Assembly (NCBI RefSeq): GCF_014158035.1
Contig: NZ_JACFXW010000001.1
Coordinates: 868,001-932,000 of the forward strand
Source: Rhizobium sp. G21
Lineage (GTDB): Bacteria > Pseudomonadota > Alphaproteobacteria > Rhizobiales > Rhizobiaceae
Length of the DNA stretch: 64,000 nucleotides
Direction: 5' to 3'
Of the stretch, positions 1 to 8,569 are shown piece after piece; within the stretch, counting starts at the first letter, position 1; the number at the start of each line of letters is the position of its first letter. Under the pieces are notes generated by a model. The model worked only from the letters and a program-made list of their open reading frames with translations, was not told the origin of the DNA and did not search any database. The position numbers and the translations under genes are program-made.

Positions 1-2
1 GC

Positions 3-848
3 GAAAAGCGCGAGGTGGTGGACCACGCGCTCAACAATGCGCGCGAGGCGCATGGCCGAAAGATCGCCGAGACGTCGTCGCAGACGCGGCTACTCGCAGG
101 CATGGCGGAGACCTTCGGCCTTCCCCACCCGCCCCGTCGCATCGAGATTTACGACAACTCCCATATCATGGGGACGAATGCGGTCGGCGGCATGGTGGTG
201 GCCGGCATGGACGGATTCCTCAAGAACCATTACCGCAAGTTCAACATCAAATCCGAGGACCTGACGCCCGGCGACGACTTCGGCATGATGCGCGAAGTGA
301 TGACGCGCCGCTTCAGCCGTCTCATCAAGGAGCATGGCAAGCCCGACCGCAGCAAGCCGCCGGAAGAGGACGACGTCGTACCCGCCTGGCCGGACGTCAT
401 CCTGATCGACGGCGGCCAGGGACAGATGACCGCCGTGCGGGCCATTCTGGCGGAACTCGACATCACCGATTGCGTGACCGCGATCGGCGTCGCCAAGGGC
501 GCAGATCGCGAAGCCGGTCGCGAGCGATTCTTCCAACAAGGCAAAGCCTCGTTCACCCTGCCGCCGCGCGACCCGGTGCTCTACTTCATTCAGCGCATGC
601 GCGACGAGGCGCACCGCTTCGCCATCGGCTCACACAGGGCGCGGCGCAAGAAGGAGCTGGTGAAAAATCCGCTCGACGAAGTGGCCGGCATCGGGCCCAC
701 CCGCAAGCGCGCCCTTCTACAACATTTCGGCACGGCGAAAGCGGTGTCGCGCGCCGGCATACAGGATCTGATGGCGGTGCAGGGCATCTCGGAGGCGGTG
801 GCGCGATTGATCTATGCGCATTTCCACGACGCCCTGCCGGAAAAATAA
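3..848 (+). CDS. uvrC: UvrC, excinuclease ABC subunit C (3'-terminal part)
   Basis: The reading frame is already open at the window edge, so only the C-terminal 281 or so residues are visible. UvrC makes the dual incisions around UvrB-bound lesions in nucleotide excision repair. The visible part holds the RNase H-like endonuclease domain, with the conserved Asp in YDNSHIMGT (about nt 153), the second Asp in LIDGGQGQM (about nt 405) and the His in RDEAHRFAI (about nt 610). A tandem helix-hairpin-helix follows at the C-terminus (VAGIGPTRK and VQGISEAVA), which binds the bubble junction. The 3' incision GIY-YIG domain lies outside the window. Identity is certain; its promoter is not visible. Confidence 0.97.
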   Translation, partial: EKREVVDHALNNAREAHGRKIAETSSQTRLLAGMAETFGLPHPPRRIEIYDNSHIMGTNAVGGMVVAGMDGFLKNHYRKFNIKSEDLTPGDDFGMMREVMTRRFSRLIKEHGKPDRSKPPEEDDVVPAWPDVILIDGGQGQMTAVRAILAELDITDCVTAIGVAKGADREAGRERFFQQGKASFTLPPRDPVLYFIQRMRDEAHRFAIGSHRARRKKELVKNPLDEVAGIGPTRKRALLQHFGTAKAVSRAGIQDLMAVQGISEAVARLIYAHFHDALPEK

Positions 849-876
849 CGGTTGCGCGATCTGCCCCTTCATGACA

Positions 877-909
877 AAAGCGCCGCCTTGCTGGGCAAGA
901 CGGCGCTTT
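877..909 (+). terminator. Hairpin downstream of uvrC
   Basis: A 9-bp arm AAAGCGCCG (877-885) pairs with CGGCGCTTT (901-909). After one mismatch a further CTTG/CAAG pairs around the loop CTGGG. It lies 28 bases after the uvrC stop. The T-run on the plus strand is only the TTT inside the stem, so termination strength is uncertain. Confidence 0.5.
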
Positions 910-1266
910 CGAATTGGGGGTCGGTCAGCGTAATGGCAGAACGAGGACTCCGCGTATTTTACATCTGACCGACCGGCCCCACGATTCAGGAGATGCGGCG
1001 GACCTGAGCATCATGGGGTAGCTGGTAAGGTTTTGTTTCCCAACCGTTAAAATGAACATGACCGGGAATCGGGCGGAAATCAACGGCCCCTTGCGCATTA
1101 TGCAGTGGAAACAATTCATATTTCACGGGTTTCTAACAAAGAAGCTCAAAATGTGCATTTGTAACAACGCTGAAATATGAGCAACAAGCGAGCAAGCCTT
1201 GCACAAGTTATGGCAGGTAGACTCAGAAATGCTCACTTAAGCGCCATTCCAAACAAACCGCATAGG

Positions 1267-1320
1267 ACCCTGAAATCATTGAAAAATGCCAATTTGTCAT
1301 ATTAAATGAGATTTCAGGGT
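1267..1320 (+). terminator. Long inverted repeat followed by T-rich sequence
   Basis: ACCCTGAAATC (1267-1277) is perfectly complementary to GATTTCAGGGT (1310-1320), an 11-bp stem with a 32-base AT-rich loop, followed by TTTATTGATTT. This resembles a factor-independent terminator, but no gene lies directly upstream on either strand. It may end an unannotated small RNA. Confidence 0.4.
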
Positions 1321-1572
1321 TTTATTGATTTGTACTGTCCGGCTTCTATCAGCAACCCTAAGGGGCCGAGGATTGAGTCGTTGTCGTCAAGCGGGTTTCT
1401 CGACGGCGGCATTTTCCTCAACAAAGCTGTGGATAACTATGGTCCGATGACCCGGCGGGACTCTTGACCAGGCGTAATTTTCATGAATCGCGCCTGCTTC
1501 GCGGGCAATTCCGCAAAAACATCGGAGACTCACTCGCGAAATTGTTCCGACTCGTCCAAATGCGGCTGGTGA

Positions 1573-2946
1573 TCAGGCTGCGGCAGCGACGACGCGGTTG
1601 CGCCCTGCATGCTTGGCCTCATAGAGCGCCTTGTCGGCTTGCTTGAGAAGTTGATCCGGCGTCTCTGCGCCCCATACGGTGGAGGAAATGCCGATCGAGG
1701 CGGTGATCGGCAAGGTGAGCCCCGCGCTGCGAAGCTTGAAGGCCTCGATTTCCACCACGGCGCGCAACCGTTCAGCGACGACGGCGGCGACATCGGGCGT
1801 GGTGTCGGGCATGACCACCACGAATTCCTCGCCGCCGAAGCGGCAGGCGAGATCCGCCCCGCGCACCGTCTGGCGCACGCGGTTGGCGAATTCGCGCAGC
1901 ACTTCGTCGCCGGCGTCATGACCATAGGTGTCGTTGACCGACTTGAAGCGGTCGATATCGGTGATGAGCAGCGACAACGGCCGCCCGCGAACACGGGCGC
2001 GTTCGAACAACGTCTTGAGATGGCGGTCGAGATAGCGGCGATTGTTGAGGCCCGTGAGGCCGTCCGTCACCGCCAGTTCGAGCGTCTGTTCGAGGCCGGC
2101 GCGCAGCTGATCGTTGGCCCGCTTGCGGCGGATCTGCGTGAGGCAGCGCACAAGAAGCTCATTCGGCTCGATCGGCCGAAGAATATAGTCGTTGACGCCC
2201 AGTTCGAGCGCCCGCACCACCATGGCTTCGCCACCCTGATCGACCACCAGAAGAATGGGAATGAACCGGGATCGCTCCAGCGAGCGCAGCTGAGAACACA
2301 GCCGCAAGGGATCGTATTCGTCGAAATTGGAATTGACGATCACAAGATCGTACTCGCCTTCCGCCGCATCGAAGATCGCGGCCTGCGGGTCGGAAATGGC
2401 CCTGACTTCGGCAATCGGCTTCAAGGTGCGGGCAATGCGCTCCTGCGAATTGGCGCGGCCGTCGACCAGCAGCACATTGGCCGGCTCGCCCTGATCGCGA
2501 TCGGCGTTGAAGGACGCCATGTCGAGTCCGACGCTGCGCGCCGTCTCGGCGCGGAGGCGCAATTCGTCGTTCAGCATCTTGAGGCGAACCAGGCTCTTCA
2601 CCCGCGCCATCAATTGCAGGTCGTTGACCGGCTTGGTGAGAAAATCGTCTGCGCCGGCTTTCAGCCCGCGCACGCGATCGGAAGCCTGATCGAGCGCGGT
2701 GACCATGACCACGGGGATATGCGCGGTGCGCGGATTGGCCTTGAGGCGTTCGCAGACTTCGAACCCGTCGATCCCCGGCATCATAATGTCGAGCAGGATG
2801 ACGTCGACGGGCGTCTTGGCGCAGATATCGAGGCATTTATAGCCGTCATCCGCCGTCAGCACCTCGAAATATTCCGCAATGAGCCGCGCTTCGAGCAGCT
2901 TCAGATTGGCGGGGATATCGTCGACGACAAGGATACGCGCGGTCAT
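1573..2946 (-). CDS. pleD: PleD, diguanylate cyclase response regulator
   Basis: This 457-residue protein has the architecture REC-REC-GGDEF. REC1 carries the phospho-acceptor Asp53 (LLDIMMP). REC2 (about 157-270) is degenerate, with Asn205-Ser-Asn in place of the Asp, as expected for the PleD adaptor domain used in dimerisation. The cyclase domain has an intact GGEEF at 371-375, preceded by an RGAD motif (362-365) that fits the RxxD inhibitory c-di-GMP site. PleD makes c-di-GMP at the stalked or old pole in alphaproteobacteria and is driven by PleC/DivJ phosphorylation. It starts 12 bases after the divK stop, so the two are probably cotranscribed. Confidence 0.95.
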   Translation of the reverse strand: MTARILVVDDIPANLKLLEARLIAEYFEVLTADDGYKCLDICAKTPVDVILLDIMMPGIDGFEVCERLKANPRTAHIPVVMVTALDQASDRVRGLKAGADDFLTKPVNDLQLMARVKSLVRLKMLNDELRLRAETARSVGLDMASFNADRDQGEPANVLLVDGRANSQERIARTLKPIAEVRAISDPQAAIFDAAEGEYDLVIVNSNFDEYDPLRLCSQLRSLERSRFIPILLVVDQGGEAMVVRALELGVNDYILRPIEPNELLVRCLTQIRRKRANDQLRAGLEQTLELAVTDGLTGLNNRRYLDRHLKTLFERARVRGRPLSLLITDIDRFKSVNDTYGHDAGDEVLREFANRVRQTVRGADLACRFGGEEFVVVMPDTTPDVAAVVAERLRAVVEIEAFKLRSAGLTLPITASIGISSTVWGAETPDQLLKQADKALYEAKHAGRNRVVAAAA

Positions 2947-2958
2947 GAGGGCTCCAGG

Positions 2959-3330
2959 TCAGGCGTCGCCCAGATAGGTTTTGATGGTTTCCAGAAATTT
3001 CGGCACCGAAATCGGCTTGGAAATATAGGCTTCGCAACCGCCCTGGCGGATTCGCTCCTCGTCGCCCTTCATCGCGAAGGCGGTGACGGCGATGACGGGA
3101 ATGACATGCAGCTCGTCGTCTTCCTTCAGCCATTTCGTGACTTCGAGGCCCGAAACTTCCGGCAGCTGGATATCCATGAGAATGAGATCGGGGCGATGCT
3201 GGCGAGCGAGATCGAGCGCCTCCATGCCGTTGCGCGTCTGGATGGTCTTGTATCCCGACGCCTCGATCAGGTCTCGAAAGAGCTTCATGTTGAGCTCGTT
3301 GTCCTCGACGATCATCACCTGTTTCGGCAT
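2959..3330 (-). CDS. divK: DivK, single-domain cell-cycle response regulator
   Basis: This is a 123-residue stand-alone receiver domain. Phospho-acceptor Asp53 (LMDIQLP), Thr83 (AVTAF) and Lys105 (ISKPIS) are all present. DivK links DivJ/PleC histidine kinases to DivL and CckA and so controls CtrA activity and asymmetric division. I start at the ATG at 3330 ([11 protein letters not shown]), because the upstream extension of the open frame to 3474 has no domain character and DivK is normally about 120-125 residues. The divK-pleD order matches the classical arrangement. Confidence 0.95.
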   Translation of the reverse strand: MPKQVMIVEDNELNMKLFRDLIEASGYKTIQTRNGMEALDLARQHRPDLILMDIQLPEVSGLEVTKWLKEDDELHVIPVIAVTAFAMKGDEERIRQGGCEAYISKPISVPKFLETIKTYLGDA

Positions 3331-3452
3331 GGCGGTTCCAAAATACCCTTCATCTGCGCGCCTGACGTTTTCGAGTCCCATTTGAGGACGGCATGCAGTA
3401 TTTACACGGTCGGTCCGATCGACCTTACGGCGATTCAGTTTACAAAGACGTA

Positions 3453-3770
3453 ATGAAGCCCATGAAAAACCCAAGCCGCCCGCCCGCCTCAGTCACGCCC
3501 GAACAGGCCGACGAGATCGCCGTGAAGATCCTCGCCTGGCTTTCGGGTCATGACGACCTGATGTCGCGCTTTCTCGCCATGACCGGCATCGAGGCGCGCG
3601 ACATCCGGCGCGCGGCCGGCGAGCCCGGCTTTTTCGGCGGCCTGACCGGCTTCCTGATGAATCACGAGCCGACCCTGATGGCTTTCAGCGCCGAGAGCGG
3701 CGTTCCCGTCGAACGGATCCAGGCGGCGCATCGGCATTTCGCCGGTCCTGGCGAAGGGGTCTGGCTGTGA
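3453..3770 (+). CDS. DUF3572 family protein
   Basis: A small protein of about 105 residues with no signal peptide or membrane segment. It matches the DUF3572 family common in Hyphomicrobiales next to divK. The core is an alpha-helical block ([23 protein letters not shown]) followed by the [18 protein letters not shown] region. The ATG at 3453 gives a family-like length; ATG 3462 is an alternative. The gene is divergent from divK and overlaps the next gene by four bases (GTGA), so translational coupling with the HAD protein is likely. Function is unknown. Confidence 0.8.
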   Translation: MKPMKNPSRPPASVTPEQADEIAVKILAWLSGHDDLMSRFLAMTGIEARDIRRAAGEPGFFGGLTGFLMNHEPTLMAFSAESGVPVERIQAAHRHFAGPGEGVWL

Positions 3771-4405
3771 TCGACGCGGTGCTCGCCTCCCTCGCCTCGT
3801 CTGCGCGACCGCTGCTCGTCTGCGACGTCGACGAAGTGATCCTAGAATTCCTCGATCCGTTTCACGCCTATCTGGAATCCGTCGATCATCGGCTGCATCC
3901 CGATTCCTTCCGGCTGCATGGCAATGTCAGGCATGTCGGCGGCGAGGCGGCGACGGCGGAGGCCGTCGACGCCTTTCAGGAAGAGTTCTTCCGCACGCAG
4001 GACAAATGGCAAAAACCCGCGCGCAACGCGCGCGCGACCCTGGAGCGGCTGAGCGCCGGCGCCGACATCGTGCTGCTCACCGCGATGCCGCCGCGACATC
4101 AGGGCGTGCGGCGGGCGCTGCTCGATCTGTTCGGATTTCACTTCCCGATGATCGCCACGGAAGAGCCGAAAGGGCCCGTGGTCAACCAATTGATCTCCGA
4201 TCGCGGCGTGCCGGCCGCCTTCGTCGACGACATCTTCACCAATCTTCATTCGGTGCGGACCCATGCTCCGGATTGCCTGTTGATCAACCTGATGGCCAAC
4301 GACATCTTCCGCGCCATGGCGCCCGATCCCGGTGAGCGCATCCATAAGGCGGAAAGCTGGCTGGAGGCGGAGCGGTTGATCCGCGGCCATTTCGGCCAGG
4401 ATTGA
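3767..4405 (+). CDS. HAD-superfamily hydrolase-like protein
   Basis: This 212-residue cytoplasmic protein carries the four HAD signatures: nucleophile motif DVDEV with Asp20 and Asp22, Thr105 in LLTAMP, Lys135 in EEPKGPV, and the acidic pair Asp154-Asp155 in FVDDIF. It is therefore probably a phosphatase or phosphotransferase, but the cap region gives no substrate clue. The GTG start overlaps the DUF3572 stop. The two genes probably form a bicistronic unit. Confidence 0.75.
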   Translation: MIDAVLASLASSARPLLVCDVDEVILEFLDPFHAYLESVDHRLHPDSFRLHGNVRHVGGEAATAEAVDAFQEEFFRTQDKWQKPARNARATLERLSAGADIVLLTAMPPRHQGVRRALLDLFGFHFPMIATEEPKGPVVNQLISDRGVPAAFVDDIFTNLHSVRTHAPDCLLINLMANDIFRAMAPDPGERIHKAESWLEAERLIRGHFGQD

Positions 4406-4468
4406 GAATTGCGGCATACAGCGATGATTGCGCTTGAGCGCGATCCCGGCTGTCGATAGGGTCGCTCC

Positions 4469-4483
4469 GTTCAATCTTTGTTC
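4469..4483 (+). promoter_or_regulatory. LexA (SOS) box upstream of dinB
   Basis: GTTC-AATCTTT-GTTC is a perfect match to the alphaproteobacterial LexA operator GTTC-N7-GTTC. It ends eight bases before the dinB ATG, so LexA bound here would block initiation or elongation of dinB. The motif is known; the regulation in this genome is inferred. Confidence 0.85.
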
Positions 4484-4491
4484 CGATCGCC

Positions 4492-5787
4492 ATGGCCGAT
4501 GTCGAGAGAGTGTCCGGTTTCTGCCGTGATTGCCTGGCGCCCGCGGCCGCTGGGGCGCGTCGCTGCGGCAAATGCGGCAGCCCTCGCCTGCTCAAACATC
4601 CGGAACTCTTTCAGCTGACGGTCGCCCATGTCGATTGCGACGCCTTCTACGCCTCGGTGGAGAAGCGAGACAATCCGGAACTCGCCGACAAGCCGGTGAT
4701 CGTCGGCGGCGGCAAGCGCGGCGTGGTGTCGACCGCGTGCTATATCGCCCGCATTCGCGGCGTCAAAAGCGCCATGCCGATGTTCAAGGCGCTCGAAGCC
4801 TGCCCGGACGCCGTCGTCGTCAAGCCGGACATGGAGAAATACGCCCGCGTCGGTCGCCAGATCCGAACCATGATGCAGGATATGACGCCGCTGGTGCAGC
4901 CGCTGTCCATCGACGAGGCGTTCCTCGATCTCGCCGGGACAGAACGGCTGCATCACGATCCGCCGGCGCGGACCTTGGCGAAATTCGCCAGGCGGGTCGA
5001 GCAAGAGATCGGGATCACCATCTCGGTCGGGCTGTCCTATTGCAAATTCCTGGCCAAGGTCGCCTCGGACATGAACAAGCCGCGCGGCTTTTCCGTGATC
5101 GGCGAGGTCGAAGCGGTGGAGTTTCTCAAACCCAAGCCGGTGACGCTGATCTGGGGCGTCGGCAAGGCGTTTGCCGAGACGCTCGCGCGGGATGGCGTGA
5201 CCCAGATTGGCCAATTGCAGCAGATGGAGGAGAGCGATCTCATGCGCCGCTATGGCGTCATGGGTCGGCGGCTCTATTCCTTGTCGCGGGGCATAGACGA
5301 TCGCCGGGTGCATCTGAACGACGAGGCCAAGAGCGTGTCGGCCGAAACCACCTTCTTCGACGACCACGCCTCGGTAGAGGCGCTGACGCCTCCTCTGCGC
5401 GCGCTGGCCGAACAGGTGTCGAAGCGGCTGAAGAAGACCGCGACTGCGGGCCGGACCGTCGTGCTGAAGCTGAAGACCGCGGACTTCAAATTGCGAACCC
5501 GCAACCGGCGGCTCGACTCTCCGACCCAGCTCGCCGACCGGATCTTTCGTGAAGGCCTGTCCCTGCTCGACAAGGAGCTCGACGGCACGAAATTCCGCCT
5601 GATCGGCATCGGCGTCACAGATCTCTGCGACGAGGGTCAGGCCGATCCGCCTGATCTCGTCGATCCCGACGCCGGCAGGCGTGCAGCCGCCGAGGCCGCC
5701 ATGGACAAGCTCAGGGACAAGTTCGGCGTCAAGAGCATCGAGACCGGCTACACGTTCGGGCGCGGCAAGCGCGGGCATGGGCCTTGA
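4492..5787 (+). CDS. dinB: DNA polymerase IV (Y family) with N-terminal zinc ribbon
   Basis: This 431-residue translesion polymerase begins with an extra Cys4 ribbon (Cys11, Cys14, Cys25, Cys28) before the usual DinB fold. The catalytic residues are Asp48 and Asp50 in [10 protein letters not shown], and Asp141-Glu142 in SIDEAFLD. The helix-hairpin-helix ([12 protein letters not shown]) and little-finger domain follow, and the C-terminus is complete. The N-terminal ribbon is typical of the rhizobial DinB type. A LexA box sits immediately upstream, so expression should be induced by DNA damage. Confidence 0.95.
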   Translation: MADVERVSGFCRDCLAPAAAGARRCGKCGSPRLLKHPELFQLTVAHVDCDAFYASVEKRDNPELADKPVIVGGGKRGVVSTACYIARIRGVKSAMPMFKALEACPDAVVVKPDMEKYARVGRQIRTMMQDMTPLVQPLSIDEAFLDLAGTERLHHDPPARTLAKFARRVEQEIGITISVGLSYCKFLAKVASDMNKPRGFSVIGEVEAVEFLKPKPVTLIWGVGKAFAETLARDGVTQIGQLQQMEESDLMRRYGVMGRRLYSLSRGIDDRRVHLNDEAKSVSAETTFFDDHASVEALTPPLRALAEQVSKRLKKTATAGRTVVLKLKTADFKLRTRNRRLDSPTQLADRIFREGLSLLDKELDGTKFRLIGIGVTDLCDEGQADPPDLVDPDAGRRAAAEAAMDKLRDKFGVKSIETGYTFGRGKRGHGP

Positions 5788-5820
5788 GCCGAGACGGCAA
5801 CATTCTCCTCGCGTATTTAC

Positions 5821-5867
5821 CAAGCATAAACCATGTTTTCACACCTATGCTTGTTTCCGTGGAAACA
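5821..5867. repeat. Overlapping inverted repeats between dinB and the L,D-transpeptidase
   Basis: CAAGCATA (5821-5828) pairs with TATGCTTG (5846-5853) across a 17-base loop. Immediately overlapping is the palindrome TGTTTCC-GT-GGAAACA (5852-5867). The first may act as a dinB terminator, although the T-run after it is poor. The second could be a protein-binding site upstream of the transpeptidase gene. Confidence 0.4.
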
Positions 5868-5939
5868 GCGCCCCTTGAAAATCTTTCGTAATTGATCTTC
5901 TATAGTTTTCGAGGCGACAGTATAGTGTGGAGAACGCCC

Positions 5940-7183
5940 ATGAATTTTCGCGCCATTTTGGGACTGGCTCTGGCGACGACATTTCTCTTCGGCGCAACAG
6001 CCAAAGCGGAGAGCGACGATCCCCTGCAGATCTTCGTGTCCAAGGACAAACAAAGCTTGGCGGTTTATGACGGCGCGGCGCTGGTGGCGACCAGCAACGT
6101 CTCCACCGGAAAACCCGGCCACACAACGCCGTCGGGGATCTTCTCGGTGCTCGAAAAGCGCAAGACCCATTTTTCCAATCTATACGACGACGCGCCGATG
6201 CCCTTCATGCAACGGCTGACCTGGTCCGGCATCGCCTTGCATGAATCGGCGCATGTGCCGCGCTATCCGGCCTCGCATGGCTGCGTGCGCATGCCGCGCG
6301 ACTTCGCCAAGATGCTGTTCGGCATGACCAAGCGCGGCTACCATGTGGTGATCGCAGACCGTGAAATGGCGCCGCAGCCGATGCCGGAAATCGGCCTGTT
6401 CAAGCCGCGCTATCCGGCCCGAGACGGCGAGCTGTTGAGCGATGCGGCCATGCGGCCCAGCATGCCGGCGGGCGATTCGGCCGTCGAAATCGCGGCCGCC
6501 GAAACCCTGCCGAAGCTCGGAGCGGGCGCGGTGGCGGAACTGCCCAAGCCGCAGCCGGCGCTGAAACTGCTGATCACGCGGGTGACCGAACGTCACGCGT
6601 TGCGCGAAGTCCAGGCCATGCTGAACCAACTCGGCTATGAAGCCGGCGACGAGATGGGAACGCCGACCGCCAAGACCGCCAAGGCGATCAAGGCTTATCA
6701 GAGCCTGCACGGCCAGAAGCCGACCGGACAGATGAACGCCGCACTCCGCACGTCCATCTATAAAGTGCTGAACCGCAAGGCCCCGACCGGGTGGCTCTAT
6801 GCCCGCCAGAATTTCAAGCCGGTCTTCGACGGCCCGGTCGACATCAACGAGCCGGACCTGGCGCTCGGCACGCATTTCTATCACGCCGTCGCCGTGCATC
6901 CCGCCCAGCGCCGCGCCGACTGGTACGGCGTCACGCTCGACAACCGGATCACGGCGAAACAAGCGGCGCGCCTCGGCATCGACCGCTATCCGGACGCCGA
7001 GGCCGAGGATGCCGCCCAGATCGCCTTCGAACGGATCTCGATCCCCACCGACCTTCGCGACAAGATCGAAATGATGATGGGCAGCGGCACCTCCTCACCA
7101 TCACCGACGCGCAGGACACGCTCAACACCGGCGACGGCACCGATTTCATCACCACGACCGTCGAACCGCGCAAGGCCGGGTGA
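5940..7183 (+). CDS. L,D-transpeptidase with peptidoglycan-binding domain (frameshift near the 3' end)
   Basis: A signal peptide (about 1-23, cleaved after AKA) leads to a YkuD domain with His101, and the catalytic block SHGCVRM with His113, Cys115 and Arg117. A peptidoglycan-binding_1 domain follows (about 210-275, VQAMLNQLGYEAG). The enzyme should form 3-3 cross-links or attach proteins to peptidoglycan in the periplasm. Around 7089-7099 (ACCTCCTCACC) the frame breaks. One added C restores the plausible ending SLTITDAQDTLNTGDGTDF up to the TGA at 7183; the uncorrected frame runs to 7211 with Pro/Arg/Ser-rich nonsense. The start at 5940 is chosen for the signal peptide. Confidence 0.88.
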
Positions 7184-7380
7184 GCCTTCCATTCCAATGA
7201 CGATCTCCTGAACCGCCGGGCGTCGCATCGCCCGGCGGTTTTGCGTTGGGCAAGTCGGCAACAGAATGGCTGAAAATCACAAGCGCTCCGGTTGGGCGCG
7301 GGAGACGGCTTGCCGCGCCACGTCGGCGGGTCTAGGCAGGATTCGCTTTCCTTTCGTCATCCCGGCTCCGTATTCCTCCC

Positions 7381-8563
7381 ATGAACGCCGCGACCACTCG
7401 TTCCGCACGGCTGATTCTGCTGTCGCTTTTCGTGACCGCGCTCGGCAATTCCGCCATGATCCCGTTCATGGCCTATTTCATCATGCAGGAGCTCCATATG
7501 AGCGCCCTGCATGTGACGGGTTATTCCGTGGCCGCGAGCCTGCTGACGATGCTCTGCAACCGCGTGGTCGGCGAGCGCATTGACCGGGGCGGCCGGATGT
7601 TCGATTATGTTGCGGTCGGCAATATCGGGCTGATGGTGGCGAGTCTCGCGGTTCTCGTCGTCCCTACCTATCTCACCGTTCTGCTGGCGGCGGCGCCCTG
7701 CCTGGCGCTTGCGGGCGCAGGCGTCTCGGCCGTCTACATCCTCGGTCGCCTGTTCGCGGAGCGCAACGGCCTCGACGTGCAGCGCTACAACGCCAAGGTC
7801 CGCACCATGGTGTCGACCGGCTGGATGTTCGGCCCCGCCCTCTCCTATCTGATCGCCGCGCGGGGCGGCTCATTCTACGTCTTCCTGTTCGTGCTGGCGC
7901 TATCGATCGCCGCCCTGGCCACGACCGCAATCAGCCTGCCGCGCGACTTTCGGACGGAGAAGCGCGAAACGCGTTCGGCTTCCGAAAACCCGGGCTGGTT
8001 CGACAACCGCCCGCTCTGGCTCGCGGCAGGAGCTTGCTTCCTGTTCAACATCGCCCATGTGCTCTGCGCCTCGGCGCTGCCGCTGTTCTATATCCGCGAA
8101 GCGCATCTGCCGGTCTATGCGCCGGGTCTGTCGCTGACCTTTAAATGCCTGGCGGAAATAGTGGCCATCATGGGCTCGTCCTACATCACCGAGCGCATCG
8201 GGCGCCGCAACGCGCTGTATTTCGCCGCCGTCGCCGGGCATGGCGGCCTTCGCCGTCCTGCATGAGGCGACCAGCCTGCCGCTGATGGCTTTGGGCGCGC
8301 TGATGGAGGGCGCCTATTTCGGGCTTTTCGCGGGCGTGGCCGTGAGTTTCATGCAGGGTTTCGCCCGAGGCCGCATCGGTCGGGCTACCTCGCTCTACAT
8401 GAACAGCCTGTTTCTGGGGTCGCTGACGGCCAGCACGATGACCGGTCTCATCGCCACCGCCTTCAGCTTTCAGGCGGCGATCGCCACCGCCGGGCTCGCG
8501 ATGACGGCGGCGCTGGCGATGCTCTTTCTCACCCGCCGCGCCGACGCAGAAGCAGAGGCCTGA
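7381..8563 (+). CDS. MFS transporter (frameshifted)
   Basis: This is a hydrophobic protein of about 393 residues with the 12-helix pattern of the major facilitator superfamily. The loop between helices 2 and 3 carries the sequence GERIDRGGRMFDY, a relaxed form of the MFS motif A. The frame changes at GGG 8236-8238: removing one G joins ALYFAAVAG to MAAFAVLHEATSLP and gives one continuous protein. The overall pattern resembles the SetA/sugar-efflux branch, but the substrate cannot be read from sequence. The gene is convergent with dnaE, six bases apart. Confidence 0.8.
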
Positions 8564-8569
8564 AACCGA

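Larger units (their letters stand above)
849..1572. other. Gene-free AT-rich stretch between uvrC and pleD
   Basis: These 724 bases carry no ORF with convincing coding character; the longest candidate (minus, 925-1119) looks like random translation. The 1020-1330 part is clearly more AT-rich than its surroundings. It contains the uvrC terminator-like hairpin and a long inverted repeat at 1267-1320. I recognise no tRNA, 6S, SRP or tmRNA sequence. An unannotated small RNA is possible. Confidence 0.6.

Noticed and set aside
925..1119. Minus-strand ORF of 64 codons in the gene-free stretch
   Set aside because: No ribosome binding site, no domain and no coding composition.
1609..3453. A 614-codon plus-strand open frame opposite pleD and divK
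   Set aside because: It is antisense to two genes with clear domains and catalytic residues. Its translation has the His/Arg/Asp/Gly-rich look of a GC-rich shadow frame.
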